Below are positions 8,166-17,059 of a stretch of DNA of 64,000 nt, one piece after another. The stretch comes from JBPEWY01 sp965224095 (lineage in GTDB: Bacteria; Bacteroidota; Bacteroidia; Flavobacteriales; Flavobacteriaceae). A program made the translations under genes and the position numbers. The stretch's first letter is position 1, and each line of letters begins with the position of its first letter. The notes under the pieces were generated by a model. The model was not told where the DNA came from and ran no database searches. It saw only the letters and a program-made list of their open reading frames with translations. The stretch lies in the NCBI GenBank assembly GCA_965224095.1, contig OZ245039.1, forward strand, positions 2,232,001 to 2,296,000, read 5' to 3'.

Positions 8166-11100
8166 ATGAGTAATCTGGAAACCATAAAACACAAGCTTGA
8201 AGAGTTCATAAAGAAGTATTATGTAAATGAACTGATAAAAGGATCTATTCTGTTTCTTTCCATTGGATTGTTATACTTACTTATAGTGCTGCTGGTCGAA
8301 CACTTTCTGTGGCTCGGAACGGTGGGGCGAACCGTATTGTTTTGGTTGTTTATAGGGGTTGAGGCGGCATTGTTGATTAAGTTTATCGTCATACCCCTGT
8401 TCAGAATGTTTAAGCTCTCGAAGGGATTGGATTATAAGACAGCCTCTCGGCTTATAGGCCGTCATTTCAAGGAGGTAAACGACAAACTTTATAATTTGCT
8501 CCAATTAGCGGAACGAAAAGAACAATCCGAATTGCTTCTTGCAAGTATTAATCAAAAAGCGTCGCAGCTTAAACCAATTCCATTTCATATAGCCATTGAT
8601 TTTAAAAAGAGCCTGAGAAACGCCCGCTTTCTTCTCGTTCCCATAGGTTTGTTTTTGATGATTGCCGTTAGTGGCAACATAAAATGGTTTTCGGACAGCT
8701 ATCAAAGAGTAATACATTATAAAACGGCCTATGAGCCTCCAGCACCTTTCCGCTTCTTTGTACTAAACGAATCTTTAAAGGCATTTGAAAACCAACCATT
8801 TACACTTAGGGTGAGGACTTCCGGAACAGTTATACCGGAAGAGGCTAAGGTATTTATAAATGGCGAATCATTTTATTTGCGGCAGCTGGCACCCGGAAGC
8901 TTTGAGTATACCGTTGAACAGCCCGGACAGGATATTGAGTTTTATTTGGAGGCGAATGAGGTTCGTTCTGTGCCCTATAAGATAGAGGTGGTAAAAGTTC
9001 CTACATTACTTAATTTTCATATGATGCTGGATTACCCGGCTTATACGGGAAGAAAAGATGAAGTAATTCAAAATTCCGGAAATGCAATTGTTCCGGAAGG
9101 AACCAGAATTACATGGAATATGGAAACCCGGGCTACAGAAAAAATACGATTGTTAGCGGACGATACCACGTATGATTTTTCCGTATCGGGACATAAATTC
9201 CATAAGCAACTTAAAATTTTCAAAGACTTTCCATATCAAATAAGCACGAGTAATGCCGAGGTTGAAGGATATGAAAACCTCAGTTTTTCTATAGATGCCG
9301 TTAAGGATGAATTCCCCGAGCTTAAAGTACAGGTGAAAAAAGACTCTACGGGAGGGAAGCAGCTGTACTTTGCTGGGCAGGCTTCTGACGATTACGAACT
9401 CCGGTCGCTTACGTTGGTATATTTTCCGGAGCATAAGGAAGATGAAAAGAAGGTAGTTTTCTTGCAGGAGCTCAACGAAGGCTTTTATCAGTTTATTTAT
9501 ACGTTTCCAAACAGTATAGAACTGGAAGAGGGAGTGGATTATCAATTGTATTTTAATGTAACGGATAATGATGCGATTCACGGCGGGAAACAAAGCAAAA
9601 GCCAGGTGTTTAGTTATAGAGAACAGACAGTATCTGAACATAAGGAAACACAGTTGCAACAACAACAAAAGGCAATTGGCGGATTGGAAAAATCTCTGGA
9701 TAATTTAAATGATCAACGGGAAAACCTGGAAGAATTATCTAAAATACAAAAGGAGAAAAAAGAATTGAACTACAGCGACCGTAAAAACCTGGAGAATTTT
9801 CTGGAGCGTCAGAAACTTCAGGAACAGCAAATGAAGCGTTTTACCGAAGAGCTGAATGAAAACCTGAAAAATTTTGAACCGGAAGAGGAAGATATATTTA
9901 AGGACTTGCTAAAGGAACGCATGGAGCGGCAACAGGACCAAATAAAAAAGAACGAAAAACTTTTGGAGGAACTGGAAAAGCTCACCGATAAAATTAATAA
10001 GGAAGAATTGGCCAAAAAACTGGAAGAACTGGCAAAGAAGCAAAATAGCAATAAGAGGAGTTTGGAGCAAATATTGGAACTAACCAAACGATTTTATGTG
10101 GCTCAAAAAATGCAAAAATTACAGGACGATATTGAAAAACTTGCTGAGAAGCAGGAACAGTTATCTGGAAAATCGAGCTCTGAGAACACCTCGGAAAAAC
10201 AAAAACATCTGAATAACGAATTCAATGAGATTCAAAAGGAGTTGGATGCGCTGGAGAAGGAAAACCGGGAGTTAAAAAAGCCAATGCAGATCCCAAGAGA
10301 TGAGGGGGCGGAAACGGAGATTAGTGAAGAACAAAAATTAGCGGAGCAAAAGCTACATGAAAAGGAGCAGTCTTCTGAAAACGAAAACGCTTCTCCGGAG
10401 CAACAGCGTGGGAGTAAAAGCGAACAGGACGCACGGGAAAGTCAAAAGAAGGCCGCTCAAAAAATGAAAGAGCTGAGTGAGAAAATGGAACAAAGTATGC
10501 AAATGAGCGGTGGAGAAGGTTTAATGGAGGATGCTGAGGCGCTTAGGCAAATTTTAGATAACCTGGTTATTTTTTCATTCGAACAGGAAGAGTTAATGAC
10601 TCGTATACAGGAGGAAACCACAAGAAGTGTAAACTTTAATCAGCGGGTTAGGAAGCAAAGAGAATTAAGAACATTATTTGAGCATGTTGACGATAGTTTA
10701 TTTGCACTTTCACTTAGGCGCCCGGAGATCTCGGAAAGGGTTAATACGGAAATCACGGAAGTGTTTTTTAATATCGATAAGGCTTTAGAACGTTTCCCGG
10801 AAAATCAAATATATCAGGGAGTATCCAGTCAGCAATATGCTTTGACGTCAGCTAATAATTTAGCTAGTTTTTTAGGAGATGTTTTAGACAACATGGAGGA
10901 GCAAATGCAAATGAGTGCTTCTGGCAAAGGCGGTAGTGGTGGGGGATTTCAATTGCCTGACATCATACAGTCTCAAGAGGAGTTAAATAAACAAATGCAG
11001 CAGCAAATGGGAGAAGAGAAGGGTAAGGGTGAAGGGAAAAAGCAGGGAAAAGAGCAAGGAGATGGCAAAGAAGGAGAGGGTGATAAAGAAGGAACCAGAC

Positions 11101-11567
11101 AAGGAGAAGGTGCTGCTAATCAAGGAAACAGCGATGGAGACGGAGAAGAACAGGCGCGTATAGTATTTGAAATTTATAAACAGCAGCAGTTGTTGAGACA
11201 ATCGTTGGAAAACCAGTTGGATGATTTAAAGGGTAAAGGATTGGATGGTGAAGCCAGAAGGTTAATTAGGGAGATGGAGCAAATAGAGAATAAACTTTTG
11301 GAGCGCGGACTTGAGGACGGAACGTTGCGAAGAATGACTAATTTAAAGCATGAGCTACTTAAGTTGGAGAGGGCGTCATTTGAACAGGGTAAAGATGTAA
11401 AGCGCACTAGTAGGAGTAATGAGGATACGTTTGATAATCCGGTGAATGCTAGGGATAAGGACATTCAGGAATTTTTCAATCAAACGGAGATATTAAATAG
11501 ACAAACATTACCTTTGCGGCAAATTTATAAACAGAAAGTCAGAGCGTATTTTAAAGGGGATGATTAA
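8166..11567 (+). CDS. DUF4175 family membrane-anchored coiled-coil protein
   Basis: A very large (about 1133 aa) protein typical of Bacteroidota. The N-terminus has two adjacent membrane helices (about 28-75) and a third near 155-172, followed by a beta-rich domain (about 180-480) and then ~500 residues of Glu/Lys/Gln-rich coiled coil. A Gly/Lys/Glu low-complexity segment (about residues 950-985, GKGEGKKQGKEQGDGKEGEG) precedes a final helical region. The start at ATG 8166 is preferred over GTG 8160. The stop overlaps the ybeY start by 8 bp, so the pair is translationally coupled. Function unknown; the association with ybeY and mnmG recurs in flavobacteria as far as I recall. Confidence 0.8.
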   Translation: MSNLETIKHKLEEFIKKYYVNELIKGSILFLSIGLLYLLIVLLVEHFLWLGTVGRTVLFWLFIGVEAALLIKFIVIPLFRMFKLSKGLDYKTASRLIGRHFKEVNDKLYNLLQLAERKEQSELLLASINQKASQLKPIPFHIAIDFKKSLRNARFLLVPIGLFLMIAVSGNIKWFSDSYQRVIHYKTAYEPPAPFRFFVLNESLKAFENQPFTLRVRTSGTVIPEEAKVFINGESFYLRQLAPGSFEYTVEQPGQDIEFYLEANEVRSVPYKIEVVKVPTLLNFHMMLDYPAYTGRKDEVIQNSGNAIVPEGTRITWNMETRATEKIRLLADDTTYDFSVSGHKFHKQLKIFKDFPYQISTSNAEVEGYENLSFSIDAVKDEFPELKVQVKKDSTGGKQLYFAGQASDDYELRSLTLVYFPEHKEDEKKVVFLQELNEGFYQFIYTFPNSIELEEGVDYQLYFNVTDNDAIHGGKQSKSQVFSYREQTVSEHKETQLQQQQKAIGGLEKSLDNLNDQRENLEELSKIQKEKKELNYSDRKNLENFLERQKLQEQQMKRFTEELNENLKNFEPEEEDIFKDLLKERMERQQDQIKKNEKLLEELEKLTDKINKEELAKKLEELAKKQNSNKRSLEQILELTKRFYVAQKMQKLQDDIEKLAEKQEQLSGKSSSENTSEKQKHLNNEFNEIQKELDALEKENRELKKPMQIPRDEGAETEISEEQKLAEQKLHEKEQSSENENASPEQQRGSKSEQDARESQKKAAQKMKELSEKMEQSMQMSGGEGLMEDAEALRQILDNLVIFSFEQEELMTRIQEETTRSVNFNQRVRKQRELRTLFEHVDDSLFALSLRRPEISERVNTEITEVFFNIDKALERFPENQIYQGVSSQQYALTSANNLASFLGDVLDNMEEQMQMSASGKGGSGGGFQLPDIIQSQEELNKQMQQQMGEEKGKGEGKKQGKEQGDGKEGEGDKEGTRQGEGAANQGNSDGDGEEQARIVFEIYKQQQLLRQSLENQLDDLKGKGLDGEARRLIREMEQIENKLLERGLEDGTLRRMTNLKHELLKLERASFEQGKDVKRTSRSNEDTFDNPVNARDKDIQEFFNQTEILNRQTLPLRQIYKQKVRAYFKGDD

Positions 11568-11979
11568 TTTTCATTTTGAGACGGATTTTGAGCTCCGGGA
11601 TGCTGAGGTACTGAGAACTTGGATAATTAGGGCGGTTGCTTCCGAGAAGTTTACAATCGAGGAGATCAATTTTATTTTTTGCACGGATGCTTATTTGCAC
11701 AATATAAACGTGGAGTTTTTAAACCATGACACGTTAACGGATGTAATCGGTTTTGACTATTCTGTGGGAAAAAGGCTACAGGGAGATATATTTATTTCGG
11801 TTGAACGGGTGTTGGAGAATGCTGCATTATTTCATGACACCATGGAGAATGAACTTAGGAGGGTTATGATACATGGCCTTTTGCACTTTATGGGAATGAC
11901 CGACAAAACGCCCTCAGAGCGGGATGAGATGAGGCGTAAGGAAGACGATAAATTGAGTATGTTCCACGTGGAACAATAA
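11560..11979 (+). CDS. ybeY: Endoribonuclease YbeY (rRNA maturation)
   Basis: Zinc-dependent RNase involved in 16S rRNA 3'-end maturation and ribosome quality control. The metal motif is HGLLHFMGMTDK (H105 and H109 visible), a variant of HGxLHLxGYDH in which the third His position is occupied by a TDK sequence, as is common in Bacteroidota. Length 139 aa is normal. Its last six codons (MFHVEQ) are formed by a perfect parS palindrome, so the C-terminal tail is probably dictated by the DNA site and not by enzyme function. It lies between the DUF4175 gene (overlap) and mnmG (8 bp gap). Confidence 0.93.
   Translation: MINFHFETDFELRDAEVLRTWIIRAVASEKFTIEEINFIFCTDAYLHNINVEFLNHDTLTDVIGFDYSVGKRLQGDIFISVERVLENAALFHDTMENELRRVMIHGLLHFMGMTDKTPSERDEMRRKEDDKLSMFHVEQ
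11960..11975. other. parS centromere site (ParB-binding), copy 1
   Basis: TGTTCCACGTGGAACA is a perfect 16-bp palindrome and matches the well-known bacterial chromosomal parS consensus TGTTnCACGTGnAACA. It lies inside the 3' end of ybeY, ending just before the stop codon. ParB bound here would spread and promote chromosome segregation and SMC loading. Confidence 0.9.
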
Positions 11980-11987
11980 ATAGGATT

Positions 11988-13859
11988 ATGTTTGATAAGA
12001 AGTACGATGTAATTGTTGTAGGTGGCGGGCATGCTGGTTCGGAAGCAGCAGCAGCAGCGGCTAATATGGGCTCTAACACATTGCTTGTAACCATGAATTT
12101 ACAAACTATTGGCCAGATGTCCTGCAATCCGGCTATGGGCGGAATAGCCAAAGGGCAGATTGTAAGAGAAATAGATGCATTGGGAGGTTATAGCGGAATA
12201 GTAACAGATCGTTCGGCCATACAGTTTAAGATGTTGAATAGATCAAAGGGTCCGGCCATGTGGAGTCCGCGGGCACAGAATGACAGGATGCGATTTGCTG
12301 AAGAATGGCGCATGATGTTGGAGCAAACGGCAAACCTTGATTTTTATCAGGAAATGGTATCTGGGCTTTTAATAGACGGCAATAAGGTAATTGGAGTGCG
12401 CACCTCGTTGGGTCTCGATATTTATGGGAAATCGGTGGTTCTGACCAATGGAACCTTTTTAAATGGACTTATTCATATAGGAGAAAAGCAGTTTGGAGGC
12501 GGAAGAGCCGGTGAAAAAGCATCAACAGGTATTACCGAAGACTTGGTTGGTTTAGGGTTTACAGCAGGCAGAATGAAAACGGGAACGCCACCAAGAGTAG
12601 ATGGTAGGTCGCTTGATTATAATAGGATGATTGAACAGCCCGGAGATCCCAATCCCAATAAATTTTCTTATTCGTCCGACACCAGCGCTTTGGATAAGCA
12701 GGTGAGCTGTTTTATGACCTATACGAGCGATGAAGTGCACGACGTGCTTCGCGAGGGCTTCGACAGATCTCCTATGTTTAATGGGAGGATTAAGAGTATT
12801 GGCCCCAGATACTGCCCCTCTATAGAGGATAAAATTAATCGCTTTGCCGATAAAAACCGACATCAGATTTTTGTGGAACCAGAGGGCTGGACTACTGTGG
12901 AGGTATACGTTAATGGGTTTTCTACATCACTTCCGGAAGACATTCAGTTTCGTGCACTGAGATCGGTAAAGGGTTTTGAGAACGTTAAGTTTTTTAGACC
13001 GGGCTACGCCATTGAATACGATTATTTTCCGCCTACGCAACTGAAGCATACGCTGGAAACCAAGCTAATTGACAGCCTGTATTTTGCCGGACAAATTAAT
13101 GGAACTACGGGTTATGAGGAGGCGGCTTCCCAGGGTTTAATGGCGGGCATAAATGCGCACTTGAAAATTAATGAAAAGCCTGCATTTACACTTAAAAGGA
13201 ACGAAGCATATATTGGAGTTTTAATTGATGATTTAATAACAAAGGGCACCGACGAACCCTATAGAATGTTTACGTCCAGAGCGGAATACAGAACGCTTTT
13301 ACGGCAGGATAATGCTGATATTCGGCTGACACCTAAGGGGTATGAAATTGGCCTGGCATCTGAAGATCGTTTAAAACGCATGGAGAAAAAACGCAAGGCG
13401 TCGGAAGCTTTTATTGGGTTTTTTCGGGAGACCAGTGTTAAGCCGGAAGATATTAATCCCATCCTGGAATCTTTGGACTCCAGTCCGATGAAACAGTCTG
13501 ATAAGATGTACAAGGTATTCAGTCGGCCGAAAATGACACTCGAGGAGATGAGAAAACTGGAACCCGTGGCAACTTATATCGAGAAAAATGAGTTGGATAG
13601 AGAAGTGTTGGAGCAGACCGAAATACAGGTAAAGTATTCAGGTTATATCGCGAAAGAGAAAAACAATGCTGATAAGCTAAACAGATTGGAGGACATAAGA
13701 ATCCCGGAAGATTTCAATTATGATAAGTTAAGCTCTATCTCATATGAGGGGCTGGAAAAATTGAAGGCTATACGTCCGGCTACTTTATCACAAGCGTCCC
13801 GGATAAGTGGCGTTTCTCCCAGTGACGTAAGTGTGCTTTTGGTACATATGGGCCGGTAA
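11988..13859 (+). CDS. mnmG: tRNA uridine-5-carboxymethylaminomethyl(34) synthesis enzyme MnmG (GidA)
   Basis: FAD-dependent partner of MnmE that installs the cmnm5 group on U34 of several tRNAs. The FAD-binding Rossmann motif is VIVVGGGHAGSEAAAAAANM near the N-terminus, and family signatures follow: NPAMGGIAKGQIVREIDALG, GTPPRVDGRS, INGTTGYEEAASQGLMAG and the C-terminal YEGLEKL...RPATLSQASRISGVSP segment that contacts MnmE and tRNA. Length 623 aa is normal. The gene is bracketed by two parS sites. In many bacteria mnmG/gidA is an origin-proximal gene, which agrees with that. Confidence 0.97.
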   Translation: MFDKKYDVIVVGGGHAGSEAAAAAANMGSNTLLVTMNLQTIGQMSCNPAMGGIAKGQIVREIDALGGYSGIVTDRSAIQFKMLNRSKGPAMWSPRAQNDRMRFAEEWRMMLEQTANLDFYQEMVSGLLIDGNKVIGVRTSLGLDIYGKSVVLTNGTFLNGLIHIGEKQFGGGRAGEKASTGITEDLVGLGFTAGRMKTGTPPRVDGRSLDYNRMIEQPGDPNPNKFSYSSDTSALDKQVSCFMTYTSDEVHDVLREGFDRSPMFNGRIKSIGPRYCPSIEDKINRFADKNRHQIFVEPEGWTTVEVYVNGFSTSLPEDIQFRALRSVKGFENVKFFRPGYAIEYDYFPPTQLKHTLETKLIDSLYFAGQINGTTGYEEAASQGLMAGINAHLKINEKPAFTLKRNEAYIGVLIDDLITKGTDEPYRMFTSRAEYRTLLRQDNADIRLTPKGYEIGLASEDRLKRMEKKRKASEAFIGFFRETSVKPEDINPILESLDSSPMKQSDKMYKVFSRPKMTLEEMRKLEPVATYIEKNELDREVLEQTEIQVKYSGYIAKEKNNADKLNRLEDIRIPEDFNYDKLSSISYEGLEKLKAIRPATLSQASRISGVSPSDVSVLLVHMGR

Positions 13860-13870
13860 AACAGCATAAC

Positions 13871-13886
13871 TGTTCCACGTGGAACA
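13871..13886. other. parS centromere site (ParB-binding), copy 2
   Basis: A second perfect TGTTCCACGTGGAACA palindrome, 12 bp downstream of the mnmG stop and 1911 bp from copy 1. The identical sequence twice within 2 kb is far beyond chance for a 16-mer. No parA or parB gene is in the window, so the proteins must be encoded elsewhere on the chromosome. Confidence 0.9.
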
Positions 13887-14138
13887 TGTTGTTTCAACAG
13901 GAAAAAAGATTCTTTCTTTTCGCTCAAATAAAAAGGTTCTCATAATGTTTTTAGTTGGTTTATAAATTATTTGCCGGAGAAGATAAACGTAATTACAAGA
14001 CAGGGGCATTGGTTTTTTTGAGCGACCATAACGAAAAAAACTTTAAAAAGAGTGGAAAGTTCCCAGGATAATTTGCTTTTCAAACCGATTCTTTTATCCT
14101 ATCTTCGAACGCTTAAAAACGAATATTAATCCAATACT

Positions 14139-14984
14139 GTGGTTATCAAAACGCATTATTTGAAATGTAAAGATTATGCCGTGTCAGGTCGGGTTTTCGA
14201 CCTGTTGTATGATGAAACCAAAGACATGCTTATCACCTCTCCCGTACCAAAACAGGAGGAGCTTTCAAAATACTATGAAAGCGAGGATTATATTTCTCAT
14301 TCCGATTCCAGAAGGAATAGTTTGGAATGGGTATATGGTGTTGCCAAAAAATGGAGCATTAATCGCAAATTGAAGCAAATTGAAATTGGAACCGGAAAGC
14401 ATAAAACCCTTTTAGATGTCGGAGCCGGAACAGGCGATTTCCTGAAGGCGGCTAAAAGCATGGGTTGGCAAATTGCGGGAGTGGAACCTGCTTCCGGGGC
14501 TCGGGAATTGGCTATGGCCAAACAACTTTTTCTGGAAGAGGAAATTTATAAAATACGGGATCAGCAGTTTGATGTGATTACTTTGTGGCATGTTTTGGAA
14601 CACGTTGCACCATTGGATCAATACATCGCTTATCTTTTAAGTTTGCTAAAGCCTGACGGAACCCTATATGTTGCCGTGCCTAATTTCAAATCGTTTGATG
14701 CAATTAAGTATGGATCCTTTTGGGCAGCTTATGATGTTCCCCGGCATCTGTGGCATTTTTCTCCGAAAGCCATAAAATTACTTTTTGGTAAGCACAATGC
14801 TAACGTAGTAAAAATCCTACCAATGAAATTGGACGCTTATTATATAGCCCTGCTTTCGGAGAAGTATAAGGCATCAAAATTTCCATGGTTAAAAGCGCTG
14901 CTTACAGGTTGGCATTCAAATAGAAAAGCTAAACAAACCGGAAATTATTCGTCCCTGACATATGTTATTAAAAAGGAAGAGTAA
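14139..14984 (+). CDS. Class I SAM-dependent methyltransferase
   Basis: A 281-aa protein with a Rossmann methyltransferase fold: motif I LLDVGAGTGDFLKAA, an acidic residue at the end of beta2 (AGVEPA), and motif IV-like DVITLWHVLEHVAPL. The N-terminal part (LLYDETKDMLITSPVPKQEE, KYYESEDYISHSDS) resembles a Methyltransf_23-type family common in flavobacteria. The start is GTG at 14139; no in-frame ATG lies near it. Substrate unknown. It stands alone between the second parS and the OmpH-like gene. Confidence 0.8.
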   Translation: MVIKTHYLKCKDYAVSGRVFDLLYDETKDMLITSPVPKQEELSKYYESEDYISHSDSRRNSLEWVYGVAKKWSINRKLKQIEIGTGKHKTLLDVGAGTGDFLKAAKSMGWQIAGVEPASGARELAMAKQLFLEEEIYKIRDQQFDVITLWHVLEHVAPLDQYIAYLLSLLKPDGTLYVAVPNFKSFDAIKYGSFWAAYDVPRHLWHFSPKAIKLLFGKHNANVVKILPMKLDAYYIALLSEKYKASKFPWLKALLTGWHSNRKAKQTGNYSSLTYVIKKEE

Positions 14985-15052
14985 AGCCGTTTTAAGCCAT
15001 TTTAAGAGCTTTTGTGCTGTTGTAGAGGGTTAGGCATGTTAAAAAAGGAAAA

Positions 15053-15076
15053 CGCTGTTAGAGCCCACGTGAAACA
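15053..15076. other. Degenerate parS-like half-site
   Basis: The segment CACGTGAAACA (15066-15076) is a perfect right half of TGTTTCACGTGAAACA, while the left arm TGTT lies a few bases too far upstream (about 15055-15059, separated by AGAGCC). It sits 1.2 kb from parS copy 2 in a non-coding gap. It may be a decayed or weak ParB site, or chance. Confidence 0.3.
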
Positions 15077-15155
15077 GGAGATTTAAATAAACATTATTTA
15101 TTGATTACTGTTTTTATAATAAAGAAAAACTATAGACCCGTTGTGTGCAAAAATA

Positions 15156-15189
15156 TTTGCTTTTTATAAGACATACTTTCCTATTTTTG
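15156..15189 (+). promoter_or_regulatory. Putative promoter of the OmpH/Skp-like gene
   Basis: -33 element TTTG (15156-15159) and -7 element TATTTTTG (15182-15189), exact for TAnnTTTG, with a 22-bp spacer. The predicted transcript start near 15196 leaves a leader of about 17 nt before the ATG at 15213. Confidence 0.65.
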
Positions 15190-15212
15190 TGCGCACTTAA
15201 AAAGTTAGAATC

Positions 15213-15725
15213 ATGAAACGATTAATTTTACTAATGGCCTTTTTTACGGTCATGGCATGTAAGCAGGAAAAAACCGGATTTGTTGACATTACAAAAATGG
15301 TTGAAGAATATCAGGAAATGAAAGATGTGGAATCGGCCTTTAAGGCAAAGGGAGAGAAATTTGCGCAACGCAGAGATAGTATTTCCAGAGCATTTCAAAT
15401 GGAAGAGCAGGATTTTCAGGCTAAAGCCCGCTCGATGAGCCAGGCTAAAGCCCAAAAAGAATATCAGGTACTGGCACAAAAGGGCCAAATACTGGGACAA
15501 CAACTACAAGCGGAACAACAAAAGATTCAACAGGAAGGACAAGCAAAAATTGATTCGGTTATTACGAAAGTAAAAGATTTTATCAAAGACTACGGAAAGA
15601 CCAATGGATTTACTTATATCCTCGGATCTAATGAAGCGGGAAGTGTTCTTTATGGGAAGGAAGAGAGTGATCTTACCGAATCACTGTTAAAAGCCCTAAA
15701 TGATAATTACACCAATAAAGAGTAA
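15213..15725 (+). CDS. OmpH/Skp family periplasmic chaperone-like lipoprotein
   Basis: A 170-aa protein with an N-terminal export signal ending in a Cys (LMAFFTVMAC), so it is probably a lipoprotein. The rest is the OmpH/Skp layout: a short beta strand (FVDITKMVEEY), a long Gln/Lys/Glu-rich coiled-coil hairpin (about 45-120), and a closing strand (FTYILGSNEAGSVLYG). Skp-type proteins bind unfolded outer-membrane proteins in the periplasm. Lipid anchoring would distinguish it from soluble Skp. Single-gene unit with its own promoter and terminator. Confidence 0.8.
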   Translation: MKRLILLMAFFTVMACKQEKTGFVDITKMVEEYQEMKDVESAFKAKGEKFAQRRDSISRAFQMEEQDFQAKARSMSQAKAQKEYQVLAQKGQILGQQLQAEQQKIQQEGQAKIDSVITKVKDFIKDYGKTNGFTYILGSNEAGSVLYGKEESDLTESLLKALNDNYTNKE

Positions 15726-15750
15726 TTGGCAGATAATAAACTAATACTAT

Positions 15751-15781
15751 AAAAAAGCACTGACTTAGTCAGTGCTTTTTT
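15751..15781. terminator. Shared bidirectional terminator
   Basis: Hairpin GCACTGAC-tta-GTCAGTGC flanked by A6 and T6. It ends the OmpH-like gene on the plus strand. The stop codon and last three codons of holB lie inside it on the opposite strand (holB stop at 15769-15771). Confidence 0.9.
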
Positions 15782-16944
15782 GTTGAATAATGAATCGGTT
15801 TCTTGTGAAGAAGCCGTGTTAATTTAATAGAAAGGTCTGTGAAAATAATTTTGGCGTTTCCATTTCTTTCAATGTGGTAAAGAGCATCTTGAAGCTCTTT
15901 GGAAATGTCCAGGATATTGCCTTCATGAACAAACGGAGCAAATTTTTTCAAATCAAAATTATCCGCTTTTAGCTCCATATATAACAATTCGGGTGCTTCG
16001 TAATTACAAAGCAATGCCTGACGAAACACCTCCAGGCAAAAATGTAAAAATTGCTTTTGGGTTTCGCGCCCCGTTTTGGCCAACTGTTCACTCCAACTAA
16101 TTAAGTCGTGAATAGCCGTTTTATTACCACGCGCTTTAAAGGCACTTCGCACCCATAAAACAAACCATTTTTCAAAAGTAAGATCTTCGGAATCCTGATA
16201 AACCAAATCCAGCGCCTTGTTGTAATTTCCATTTGCCTGATGTGCAATTTTAGCAGCATCGGTATGGGCAATACCATAATCAAGTGCTAATTGTTTCTTG
16301 ATTACTGCTTCCCCAAGTGGAGGAAAATGAAGCACCTGACAACGAGATCGGATGGTTTGAATAATTTGTTCTTCATCTTCCGCAATTAATATGAGCAAGG
16401 TTTTTTCTGGAGGCTCTTCAATTAATTTTAAAAGCTTGTTGGAGGCAGCGATATTCATTTTTTCTGCCATCCACAGGAGCAGAACTTTATAACCTCCTTC
16501 ATACGACTTCAAGGACAGTTTTTTCACAATATCGTGAGCTTCGTCTACACCTATCTGTCCCTGTTTGTTCTCAACCCCCAGAATTTTGTACCAATCAAAT
16601 AAATTACCATAGGGTTGCTGCTTTAGGAATTCTCGCCATTCACTAAAAAAAAGACTGCTAACAGCATGCGATTTTACCCGGTCATTGTTAGCCACAGGGA
16701 ATGCAAAATGCAAATCCGGATGATTTAGGTTTTCTATTTTTAAATTACAAGCGGTATTGCCTCCTGAGTTTTCTCCATTTTGATTATTACACAGAATATA
16801 TTGTGCATAAGCCAATGCCATTGGAAGCGTTCCACACCCCTCCGGACCAACAAAAAGTTGCGCATGCGGAATACGTCGGTTATCCGCACTTTGAACCAGG
16901 TGTTTTTTTATATGTTGCTGTCCTAAAACCTTCGAGAATTGCAT
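15769..16944 (-). CDS. holB: DNA polymerase III subunit delta'
   Basis: Clamp-loader subunit with an AAA+ fold (about residues 5-210) and C-terminal collar domain. The P-loop region is degenerate, GPEGCGTLPMA, lacking the Walker A lysine, as expected for delta', which does not hydrolyse ATP. The sensor-1 region and the arginine-finger-containing SRC motif are present (IQTIRSRCQVLHFPPL). Length 391 aa is usual in flavobacteria. The last codons are shared with a transcription terminator on the other strand. Confidence 0.9.
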   Translation of the reverse strand: MQFSKVLGQQHIKKHLVQSADNRRIPHAQLFVGPEGCGTLPMALAYAQYILCNNQNGENSGGNTACNLKIENLNHPDLHFAFPVANNDRVKSHAVSSLFFSEWREFLKQQPYGNLFDWYKILGVENKQGQIGVDEAHDIVKKLSLKSYEGGYKVLLLWMAEKMNIAASNKLLKLIEEPPEKTLLILIAEDEEQIIQTIRSRCQVLHFPPLGEAVIKKQLALDYGIAHTDAAKIAHQANGNYNKALDLVYQDSEDLTFEKWFVLWVRSAFKARGNKTAIHDLISWSEQLAKTGRETQKQFLHFCLEVFRQALLCNYEAPELLYMELKADNFDLKKFAPFVHEGNILDISKELQDALYHIERNGNAKIIFTDLSIKLTRLLHKKPIHYSTKKH

Positions 16945-17059
16945 AAAGACAAATATAAGGCTTTAATATAGGATTTCCCCTCAAATAAAAGACTAAGGCG
17001 TTTTAACTTTCGCCGATAAAATAGTTATTTTAGCGCCTTAATTAATAGCAAGCTTGAAA

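Noticed and set aside
9153..9668. 171-codon open frame antisense to the DUF4175 gene
   Set aside because: Complement of the coding strand with biased composition; nothing supports a gene.
10960..11150. Low-complexity G/A-rich stretch in the DUF4175 gene as a possible non-coding repeat
   Set aside because: It stays in frame and encodes a Gly/Lys/Glu linker known from this protein type.
12036..12065. GCAGCAGCAGCAGCGGC trinucleotide run in mnmG
   Set aside because: It encodes the Ala-rich helix after the GxGxxG FAD motif, normal for MnmG; not a repeat expansion.
15769..16944. Loss of the Walker A lysine in HolB as a sign of a pseudogene
   Set aside because: Delta' subunits often lack a functional P-loop; the rest of the AAA+ and collar regions is intact.
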